Shown: positions 1 to 4,480 of the stretch, one piece after another
Position numbering within the stretch: position 1 is the stretch's first letter
How the letters are laid out: each line of letters begins with the position of its first letter
DNA from: an uncultured Clostridia bacterium
GTDB taxonomy: Bacteria; Bacillota_A; Clostridia; Christensenellales; Aristaeellaceae
Length of the DNA stretch: 5,459 nucleotides
NCBI GenBank assembly: GCA_947166205.1
Contig: CAMVDI010000123.1
Location: 1 to 5,459, forward strand
Direction of reading: 5' to 3'
Notes under the pieces: generated by a model
Database searches by the model: none
Told to the model about the DNA's origin: nothing
Seen by the model: the letters and a program-made list of their open reading frames with translations, nothing else
Translations under genes and position numbers: made by a program

Positions 1-580
1 CAAAATACTTGACCAGGGCCCGGAGGGAATTGCCGTGGGCGGCGATGATGACCCGCTTGCCGGCGGCCATGTCCTTGCGGATCACGTCGTTGAAATAGGG
101 AACGGCGCGCTCGATGGTGGTCTCCAGGCTTTCGCAGGCGGGAAGGTCCTTCCGGTCCACATCCCGGAACATGGCCTGATTCACGGCGGAGCGCTCATCG
201 GTCTCCTCCAGGGCCGGGGGCTTCACGTCGAAGGAACGGCGCCAGATCTTGACCTGCTCCTCGCCGTATTTCTCGGCGGTTTCGGACTTGTTCAGGCCCT
301 GGAGGGCGCCGTAGTGCCGCTCGTTCAGCCGCCAGGACTTCACCACGGGGAGCCAGGCCCGGTCCATCTCGTCCAGAATATGATTCAGGGTGTGAATGGC
401 GCGCTTCAGATAGGAAGTGTAGCAGATGTCAAAATCGTATCCTTCCGCCTTCAGCAGCTGACCGGCGGCTTTGGCCTCCTCATGGCCTTTTTCGCTCAGA
501 TCCACGTCCGTCCAGCCGGTAAAGAGATTCAGCTTGTTCCATTCGCTTTCGCCGTGGCGGACCAAAACCAGTTTCATCAT
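1..580 (-). CDS. gpmA: 2,3-bisphosphoglycerate-dependent phosphoglycerate mutase, partial (C-terminus off the left edge)
   Basis: This cytosolic enzyme interconverts 3-phosphoglycerate and 2-phosphoglycerate in glycolysis and gluconeogenesis through a phosphohistidine intermediate. Reading the minus strand from 580 gives 193 intact codons beginning [14 protein letters not shown]. The histidine phosphatase signature RHGES carries the nucleophile His9. TGWTDVDLS (21-29), Arg60, LNERHYG with the acid/base Glu87 (85-91), and [10 protein letters not shown] with the second catalytic His182 (180-189) all match the family, each offset by two from E. coli GpmA. Family members are about 230-250 residues, so roughly 40-60 C-terminal residues lie outside the window. 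In-frame ATGs occur at 589, 580 and 577. The one at 580 sits about 9 bases behind the purine-rich AAAGGA ribosome site; 589 is too close to it, and 577 remains possible. The gene is transcribed away from the dap operon. The identification is very secure; only the exact start is open. Confidence 0.96.
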   Translation of the reverse strand, partial: MMKLVLVRHGESEWNKLNLFTGWTDVDLSEKGHEEAKAAGQLLKAEGYDFDICYTSYLKRAIHTLNHILDEMDRAWLPVVKSWRLNERHYGALQGLNKSETAEKYGEEQVKIWRRSFDVKPPALEETDERSAVNQAMFRDVDRKDLPACESLETTIERAVPYFNDVIRKDMAAGKRVIIAAHGNSLRALVKYF

Positions 581-642
581 GGGAATCATTCCTTTCCTTC
601 TTCTAAATCGTAGGGACAAAGGGAAGCCTTCTTCCGGCTTTC

Positions 643-671
643 AGTCTATCCGATTCGGCCCGGATTGTCAA
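643..671 (-). promoter_or_regulatory. Predicted sigma-A-type promoter of gpmA
   Basis: On the minus strand a perfect -35 hexamer TTGACA (671-666) is followed, after exactly 17 bases, by TAGACT (648-643), which matches 4 of 6 bases of TATAAT. Transcription would start near 636, giving a leader of about 55 bases before gpmA. That leader contains a small hairpin (GGAAG/CTTCC) and the AAGGAAAGGA ribosome site. The call rests on hexamer match, spacing and position only. Confidence 0.68.
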
Positions 672-715
672 TCGCGGGAATGGCTCCCGGGTGATTGTTC
701 TGGTTGTGTTTTTCC

Positions 716-744
716 TTGACGCGGGCGGGGGGATGCGATAAGAT
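716..744 (+). promoter_or_regulatory. Predicted sigma-A-type promoter of the dapA-dapB-ddh operon
   Basis: TTGACG (716-721, 5 of 6 consensus bases) is separated by 17 bases from TAAGAT (739-744, 4 of 6). Transcription would begin near 751, leaving a leader of about 60 bases. Its -35 box lies 44 bases from the -35 box of the divergent gpmA promoter, so the two promoters share one short control region. The leader is too short for a lysine riboswitch, and I see no sequence resembling one. Confidence 0.65.
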
Positions 745-759
745 GCAGAAGAACATGAG

Positions 760-804
760 GCGGCGGACAGCCGCTGTCTGAACACAGCTTTCGGGGGAAA
801 GGAG
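760..804 (+). promoter_or_regulatory. Structured dapA leader with alternative small hairpins ending at the ribosome binding site
   Basis: Several short, mutually exclusive stems can be drawn: GCGGC (760-764) with GCCGC (770-774), GCTGT (773-777) with ACAGC (784-788), and CTTTC (788-792) with GAAAG (797-801). The last has a GGGG loop and covers part of the Shine-Dalgarno AAAGGAG (798-804), which stands 8 bases before the dapA ATG. The pairings are visible in the sequence; any regulatory role is speculation, and short stems are common by chance in GC-rich DNA. Confidence 0.3.
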
Positions 805-812
805 CCATCGGG

Positions 813-1697
813 ATGAAGACGCGGATTTTTCAGGGCGTTGGAACGGCGCTGATCACGCCTTTTACGGAGAAGGGTGTTGATTTTGACGCTTTTTCCCGGC
901 TGATCGCCTATCAGCTGGAGAACGGGGTGGACGCGCTGATCGTCGCCGGGACCACGGGCGAGGGTTCCGTGCTCTCCCCGGAGGAATATCGGGATCTGGT
1001 TTCCTGCGCGGTTTCGGAGGCCGCGGGCAGGGTGCCCGTGATCGCCGGCGCCGGGTCCAACGACACGGCCCGGGCGATGGAGCGGACGCGGCTGGCCTGC
1101 CGGCTGGGGGCGGACGCCGTGCTGCTGGTGACCCCCTACTACAACAAGACGACCCAGCGGGGCCTGGAGGCCAGCTTCCGCGCCATCGCGGACGTGAGCG
1201 ACAAGCCCTGCATCCTGTATAACGTTCCCTCCCGGACGGGGCTGAACATGCTGCCGGAGACGGTGGCCGCCCTGGCCGGGCATCCCATGATCGCGGCGGT
1301 CAAGGAGGCGGGCGGGAATCTGAGCCAGGTGGCCCGGATCCGCCGGCTCTGCGGGGACGGGATCGCCGTTTACTCCGGGTGTGACGACCAGACGGTGCCG
1401 GTTCTGAGCCTGGGTGGCCTGGGCGTCATCTCCGTGGCCAGCAACGTGGCGCCCCGCCAGATGAGCGCCATGTGCGACCGCTGGTTCGCCGGGGATGCCG
1501 CCGGCGCCGCCGAAATGCAGCTGCGCCTGCTGGATCTGATGAACCTGCTGATGATCGAGACCAATCCGATCCCCGCCAAGGCCGCCTGCGCTTGCCTGGG
1601 CTTCGGGGAGAACCGGCTGCGGCTGCCGCTGGTGCCCATGGAGAAGGCCCATGAGGAGGAGCTGCTGCGGGCGCTGAAGGAGGTGCTGGACGCGTGA
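813..1697 (+). CDS. dapA: 4-hydroxy-tetrahydrodipicolinate synthase
   Basis: This enzyme condenses pyruvate with L-aspartate-4-semialdehyde to 4-hydroxy-tetrahydrodipicolinate, the first committed step to diaminopimelate and lysine, in the cytosol. The 294-residue product is a full-length TIM-barrel aldolase of the DHDPS family. Visible landmarks are GTTGE (46-50, with Thr47 and Thr48), TPYYN (107-111, with Tyr110), YNVPSRTG (136-143, with Tyr136 and Arg141) and the Schiff-base Lys164 in AVKEAGGN, all shifted by three from E. coli DapA. Positions equivalent to the E. coli lysine-binding residues His53, His56 and Glu84 are here Pro56, Tyr59 and Arg87, so the usual feedback site looks incomplete. 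The ATG at 813 is preceded by AAAGGAG at a spacing of 8. The gene is first in the operon and its stop overlaps the dapB start. Related aldolases such as N-acetylneuraminate lyase share the fold, but the motifs and dapB/ddh context make DapA near certain. Confidence 0.97.
   Translation: MKTRIFQGVGTALITPFTEKGVDFDAFSRLIAYQLENGVDALIVAGTTGEGSVLSPEEYRDLVSCAVSEAAGRVPVIAGAGSNDTARAMERTRLACRLGADAVLLVTPYYNKTTQRGLEASFRAIADVSDKPCILYNVPSRTGLNMLPETVAALAGHPMIAAVKEAGGNLSQVARIRRLCGDGIAVYSGCDDQTVPVLSLGGLGVISVASNVAPRQMSAMCDRWFAGDAAGAAEMQLRLLDLMNLLMIETNPIPAKAACACLGFGENRLRLPLVPMEKAHEEELLRALKEVLDA
1677..1685 (+). promoter_or_regulatory. Ribosome binding site of dapB inside the end of dapA
   Basis: AAGGAGGTG is a near-perfect match to the anti-Shine-Dalgarno complement and is embedded in the last codons of dapA (Lys-Glu-Val). 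It ends about 9 bases before the dapB GTG. Together with the GTGA start/stop overlap it fixes the dapB start and implies coupled translation of the two genes. Confidence 0.85.
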
Positions 1698-2434
1698 GGA
1701 TTATTCTGACGGGCTACGAGGGCCACATGGGCCGGGAGGTCCGGGCCGCCGCGGAGCGGGCGGAGGACGCCCGGATCGTTCTCGGGGTGGATCCCATGAT
1801 CCCGGAGGACACGGACGCCTGCGTCCGGAGCTTTGACGCCTGCGCCGCGGAGGCGGACGTGATCATCGATTTCAGCCATCACAGCCTGACCGGGGAGCTG
1901 CTGGCCTTCGCGGAGGCGAGAAAGCTGCCCCTGGTGCTCGCCACCACCGGGCAGACGCCGGAGGAGAAGGAGGCGGTCCGCGCCGCGGCGAAGGAGATTC
2001 CGGTTTTCCTGGCGGCCAACTACAGCCTGGGCATCGCCGTGCTGACGGATCTGGTGAAGCGGGCCCTGGCTCTCTATCCGGACGCGGAGGTGGAGATCGT
2101 GGAGCAGCACCATGACCGGAAGCTGGACGCTCCGAGCGGTACGGCCCTGGCGCTCTTTGACGCGGTGAAGGAGGTCCGGCCCGGGGCCAGGGCGGTTCCC
2201 GGCCGCAGCGGCCAGGGAAAGCGGGAGAAGGAAGACGTGGGGATCCACGCGATCCGGATGGGAAACATCGTGGGCGTTCACGAGGTGATCATCGGGACGC
2301 AGACGGAGAGCCTGACCCTGCGGCATCAGGCCTGGAGCCGGGGCGTGTTCGCGGACGGGAGCCTGAAGGCGGCCCGCTTTCTGATGGGAAAGGCGCCGGG
2401 TCTGTACGATATGAAGGATCTGCTGAAGGAATAA
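1694..2434 (+). CDS. dapB: 4-hydroxy-tetrahydrodipicolinate reductase
   Basis: DapB reduces and dehydrates the DapA product with NAD(P)H to give tetrahydrodipicolinate. The product has 246 residues, normal for the shorter Gram-positive form (E. coli has 273). The N-terminal Rossmann fold shows GYEGHMGR (7-14) and an acidic residue in GVDP (31-34) near the cofactor ribose. The signature EQHHDRKLDAPSGTA (137-151) carries catalytic His139, His140 and Lys143 and the substrate-binding SGT turn. The later conserved loop reads RMGNIVGVHEV (188-198), where many family members have RGG-IVGEH, a modest divergence. The start is GTG at 1694, sharing GTGA with the dapA stop and served by the strong internal ribosome site at 1677-1685; this start places the glycine-rich loop right at the N-terminus as expected. 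It acts directly between the dapA and ddh products. Confidence 0.96.
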   Translation: MRIILTGYEGHMGREVRAAAERAEDARIVLGVDPMIPEDTDACVRSFDACAAEADVIIDFSHHSLTGELLAFAEARKLPLVLATTGQTPEEKEAVRAAAKEIPVFLAANYSLGIAVLTDLVKRALALYPDAEVEIVEQHHDRKLDAPSGTALALFDAVKEVRPGARAVPGRSGQGKREKEDVGIHAIRMGNIVGVHEVIIGTQTESLTLRHQAWSRGVFADGSLKAARFLMGKAPGLYDMKDLLKE

Positions 2435-2435
2435 T

Positions 2436-2451
2436 CCGTCCGGAGGGACGG
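2436..2451 (+). other. Small GC-rich hairpin in the dapB-ddh spacer
   Basis: CCGTCC (2436-2441) pairs perfectly with GGACGG (2446-2451) around a GGAG loop, starting two bases after the dapB stop. No T-run follows, so it does not look like an intrinsic terminator. It could protect or process the transcript between dapB and ddh, or be incidental. The ddh ribosome site AGGAGGG (2480-2486) follows, 6 bases before the GTG start. Confidence 0.4.
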
Positions 2452-2492
2452 GACGGCGCCCGGATCGGGGCCCGGAGACAGGAGGGAAAGCC

Positions 2493-3464
2493 GTGAGGAT
2501 CGGTATTTACGGATACGGAAACCTGGGCAGGGGCGTGGAAAAGGCCTTTGCGAAGAACCCGGATATGGAGCTGGCGGGCGTGTTCACCCGGCGGGATCCG
2601 GCGGGGGTGAAAACCGCCACCGGCGCGTCGGTATACGCCGCGGACCGGGCGGAGGATTTCATCGGAAAGATTGACGTGATGATTCTCTGCGGCGGAAGCG
2701 CCACGGATCTGCCGGAGATGACGCCGGATCTGGCCCGGCGGTTCAGCGTGGTGGATTCCTTCGATACCCACGCCCGGATTCCGGAGCATTTTGCCCGGGT
2801 CGATGAGGCCGCACTGCAGACGGGGCACACCGCCCTGATCAGCGGCGGGTGGGATCCGGGGCTGTTCTCGCTGGCCAGGCTGTATATGAACGCGGCCCTG
2901 CCGGACGGGAAGGACTATACCTTCTGGGGCCGGGGCGTCAGCCAGGGGCACAGCGACGCCGTGCGCCGGATTCCCGGGGTGAAGGATGCCAGGCAGTATA
3001 CCATTCCCGTGGAGGAAGCCGTCCGGCGGGTGAAGGCCGGGGAGCGGCCGGAGCTGACCGTCCGGGACAAGCATCTTCGGGAGTGCTTTGTGGTGCTGGA
3101 GGACGGGGCGGATCCGGCGCGGATCGAAAAGGAGATCCGGGAGATGCCCAACTACTTCGCGGACTATGACACGACGGTGCATTTCATCTCCGAAGAGGAG
3201 CTCCGGCGGGACCACAGCGCCCTGCCCCACGGGGGCGAGGTGATCCGCAGCGGAGAGACCGGCGCGGGCGTGGGGCATGTGATGTCCTTCTCCCTGAAGC
3301 TGGACTCCAACCCGGAGTTTACCGGCTCCGTCCTGCTCAGCTGCGCCCGGGCCGTCGGAAGGATGAACGCCCGGGGCCGGTACGGCTGCTGCACGCTGTT
3401 TGACGTGGCGCCGGCGGATCTGAGCAGCCTTTCTCCGGAGGAGCTTCGGAAAAAGCTGCTGTAA
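2493..3464 (+). CDS. ddh: meso-diaminopimelate D-dehydrogenase
   Basis: Ddh converts tetrahydrodipicolinate (as its open amino-oxo-pimelate form) with ammonia and NADPH directly to meso-2,6-diaminopimelate, bypassing the four-step succinylase or acetylase branches. The 323-residue product has the family's usual length of about 320-330. An N-terminal Rossmann segment begins GIYGYGNLGRG (4-14). CGGSATDLP (66-74), VVDSFDTHA (86-94), SGGWDPGLFS (117-126), WGRGVSQGHSDA (145-156), HLRECFVV (194-201), ADYDTTVHFI (223-232) and LPHGG (244-248) are signatures of this family, and Asp91, Asp121, Arg196, His246 and Asn273 fit its substrate site. The GTG start has AGGAGGG 6 bases upstream and puts the nucleotide-binding loop at the N-terminus. 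It is third in the operon, 58 bases after dapB, and is followed by a terminator-like hairpin. Whether it is of the strict or the broader D-amino-acid-accepting subtype cannot be told by eye. Confidence 0.96.
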   Translation: MRIGIYGYGNLGRGVEKAFAKNPDMELAGVFTRRDPAGVKTATGASVYAADRAEDFIGKIDVMILCGGSATDLPEMTPDLARRFSVVDSFDTHARIPEHFARVDEAALQTGHTALISGGWDPGLFSLARLYMNAALPDGKDYTFWGRGVSQGHSDAVRRIPGVKDARQYTIPVEEAVRRVKAGERPELTVRDKHLRECFVVLEDGADPARIEKEIREMPNYFADYDTTVHFISEEELRRDHSALPHGGEVIRSGETGAGVGHVMSFSLKLDSNPEFTGSVLLSCARAVGRMNARGRYGCCTLFDVAPADLSSLSPEELRKKLL

Positions 3465-3546
3465 AGCGCCTGCACTTTCAGGGACGAGCCTTCCGCCGGA
3501 CACCGCCGCAAATCACGGGGCGGGCCGGGAGGAAGGCGCTTTTTTT
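3464..3546 (+). terminator. Rho-independent terminator (possibly an attenuator) between ddh and nrdG
   Basis: A 7-T run (3540-3546) follows strong inverted repeats. GCCTTCC (3488-3494) pairs with GGAAGGC (3531-3537), continued inward by CCGG (3496-3499) with CCGG (3525-3528) and CCGCC (3503-3507) with GGCGG (3519-3523). An alternative outer stem pairs AAGCGCCT (3464-3471), beginning at the last base of the ddh stop, with AGGCGCTT (3534-3541), which runs straight into the T tract. The two outer stems share the same 3' arm and so compete. It should end the dap transcript, yet nrdG starts 20 bases later with no clear promoter between, so readthrough or conditional termination is likely. Confidence 0.72.
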
Positions 3547-3566
3547 CGGGAAAAGGGGAGGCCGGA

Positions 3567-4256
3567 ATGAAGATTTACGGGCTGCAGAAAATGACCCTGC
3601 TGGATTATCCCGGGCGGATCGCCTGCACGGTTTTTCTGAACGGGTGCGACATGCGCTGCCCTTTCTGCCATAACAGCGACCTGGCGGAGGGTACGGCGGC
3701 GCCGGTGATGGAGGAGGAGGAGCTGCTGGCCTTCCTGCGGAAGCGGAAAGGCCTGCTGGAGGGCGTGGCCGTGACGGGGGGCGAGCCCCTGCTGCGGGAG
3801 GAAAGCCTGGATCTGCTCCGGGCTCTCCGGGAGCTGGGATACAGCGTGAAGCTGGATACCAACGGCACGCATCCGGACCGGCTCCGCCGGGCGCTGGAGG
3901 AAGGGCTGGCCCAGTATGTGGCCATGGACCTGAAAAACAGCCCGGACCGGTATGCCCGGACCGTCGGGCTGGAGGCCTTTGACCTGGGGAGGGTGCGGGA
4001 AAGCGCGGCTCTCCTCCTGTCCTCCGGCGGGGCGTATGAGTTCCGCACCACCGCGGTGAAGGAGTTTCACGACGATGACAGCTTCCGGGCCATGGGCGAA
4101 TGGATCCACGGGGCCAGACGCTACGCCATTCAGGTTTTCACGGACCGGGAGTCCGTGCCCTTCGCGGGGCTCCACGCGCCGGATCCGGAGGATCTGCGCC
4201 GCTGGGAGGAGATCATGCGGCCCCACGCGGCGGAAGTGCTGATCCGGGGCGAATAG
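3567..4256 (+). CDS. nrdG: Anaerobic ribonucleoside-triphosphate reductase activating protein (radical SAM)
   Basis: NrdG is a radical-SAM activase that uses a [4Fe-4S] cluster and S-adenosylmethionine to place the glycyl radical on NrdD. The cluster motif CDMRCPFC (Cys27, Cys31, Cys34) sits in the N-terminal quarter, preceded by GLQKMTLLDYPGR (5-17), an opening typical of the longer NrdG subtype. VTGGEPLL (69-76) is the SAM-binding GGE segment, and KLDTNG (93-98) and AMDLKNS (117-123) are the expected later barrel strands. At 229 residues it is clearly longer than E. coli NrdG (about 150) but normal for the longer subtype common in Clostridia and archaea. The ATG is served by GGGGAGG (3555-3561) at a spacing of 5. 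It precedes nrdD, 224 bases away. A pyruvate formate-lyase activase is the main alternative, but the N-terminus and nrdD neighbour argue for NrdG. Confidence 0.93.
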   Translation: MKIYGLQKMTLLDYPGRIACTVFLNGCDMRCPFCHNSDLAEGTAAPVMEEEELLAFLRKRKGLLEGVAVTGGEPLLREESLDLLRALRELGYSVKLDTNGTHPDRLRRALEEGLAQYVAMDLKNSPDRYARTVGLEAFDLGRVRESAALLLSSGGAYEFRTTAVKEFHDDDSFRAMGEWIHGARRYAIQVFTDRESVPFAGLHAPDPEDLRRWEEIMRPHAAEVLIRGE

Positions 4257-4264
4257 GGCGAATA
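4247..4264 (+). repeat. Perfect 9-bp tandem duplication across the nrdG stop codon
   Basis: GGGCGAATA occurs twice back to back (4247-4255 and 4256-4264). The first copy supplies the last Gly-Glu codons and most of the TAG stop. The second lies in frame, so readthrough would add only Gly-Glu before a TAA (4263-4265). It looks like a small slippage duplication that left a backup stop. Confidence 0.75.
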
Positions 4265-4272
4265 ACGGCCGG

Positions 4273-4288
4273 ACACAACATATTGTGG
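4273..4288 (+). promoter_or_regulatory. NrdR box 1 (distal) upstream of nrdD
   Basis: The 16-base site ACACAACATATTGTGG matches the known NrdR-box consensus acaCwATATaTwGtgt at 14 of 16 positions and is a near-perfect palindrome (CACAACA/TATTGTG, one mismatch). NrdR is the ATP-cone/zinc-ribbon repressor of ribonucleotide reductase genes; no nrdR gene is in the window. The centre of the second box is 33 bases away, about three helical turns, the paired arrangement expected for cooperative NrdR binding. Confidence 0.82.
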
Positions 4289-4305
4289 TGAAAACAAAAA
4301 ATACA

Positions 4306-4321
4306 ATTCTATATATTGACT
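4306..4321 (+). promoter_or_regulatory. NrdR box 2 (proximal), overlapping the -35 element of the nrdD promoter
   Basis: ATTCTATATATTGACT has a perfect core CTATATATTG and matches the NrdR consensus at 12 of 16 positions; the mismatches lie in the outer arms. Its last six bases are the -35 hexamer TTGACT of the nrdD promoter, so bound repressor would block RNA polymerase directly. The altered 3' arm may reflect the need to keep a good -35 box. Confidence 0.75.
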
Positions 4322-4344
4322 TTGCCTCCCTTCGGTGCTATATT
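4316..4344 (+). promoter_or_regulatory. Predicted sigma-A-type promoter of nrdD with extended -10
   Basis: TTGACT (4316-4321, 5 of 6) and TATATT (4339-4344, 5 of 6) are separated by 17 bases, with TG at 4336-4337 forming an extended -10. An A-rich stretch (4291-4303) lies just upstream. Transcription would start near 4351 and leave a leader of about 130 bases. This AT-rich island stands out against the GC-rich surroundings and is the best promoter in the window. Confidence 0.82.
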
Positions 4345-4393
4345 GGACGGGCACGCGAAAGCGGAGGCATTCTTCATTTTGCGGAAAAACGGC

Positions 4394-4465
4394 CCGGCCC
4401 GGCGGACGCCCGGGGCAGGCCGGAGATAGAAAAATCAGGAAAAGGAACCGCGGCTTTCTCCGCGG
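4394..4465 (+). other. Structured GC-rich leader of nrdD
   Basis: Between the predicted start of transcription and the ribosome site, CCGGCC (4394-4399) can pair with GGCCGG (4418-4423). Nearer the gene, CCGCGG (4448-4453) pairs with CCGCGG (4460-4465) around a CTTTCT loop. The second hairpin ends directly before the Shine-Dalgarno AAAGGGAGG (4466-4474). A competing stem, CTTTC (4454-4458) with GAAAG (4465-4469), would instead cover part of it. No T-run follows, so it is not a terminator, and I recognise no known riboswitch class. Confidence 0.4.
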
Positions 4466-4480
4466 AAAGGGAGGCAGAAA

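Noticed and set aside
35..613. Plus-strand open frame of 192 codons
   Set aside because: It is the exact antisense of gpmA, whose minus-strand product shows all catalytic motifs of the family. The plus-strand translation is low-complexity Gly/Leu/Val/His-rich and resembles nothing.
471..719. Plus-strand 82-codon frame in the gpmA/dapA divergent region
   Set aside because: Antisense to the start and promoter of gpmA, with no ribosome site and no recognisable content.
751..812. Possible lysine riboswitch in the dapA leader
   Set aside because: The leader is about 60 bases, far shorter than the roughly 170-base lysine aptamer, and shows only short simple stems.
603..1652. Minus-strand open frame of 349 codons opposite dapA
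   Set aside because: A shadow of GC-rich coding DNA: the product is rich in Arg, Gly, Pro, His and Gln, with no motif, and it crosses both predicted promoters.
1370..2326. Minus-strand open frame of 318 codons opposite dapA/dapB
   Set aside because: Same antisense effect; the overlapping plus-strand genes have clear motifs and ribosome sites, and this frame has none.
2289..3503. Minus-strand open frame of 404 codons opposite ddh
   Set aside because: Longest frame in the window but Pro/Gly/Arg/His-rich without any domain; it begins inside the ddh terminator and lies antisense to an unmistakable Ddh.
3513..4226. Minus-strand open frame of 237 codons opposite nrdG
   Set aside because: Antisense to the radical-SAM gene, with Gln/Pro/His-rich low-complexity content and a start inside the terminator hairpin region.
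4351..4480. Possible riboswitch in the nrdD leader
   Set aside because: Some stems are present, but I see no conserved core of a cobalamin or other known class, and the length does not fit a cobalamin aptamer plus expression platform.
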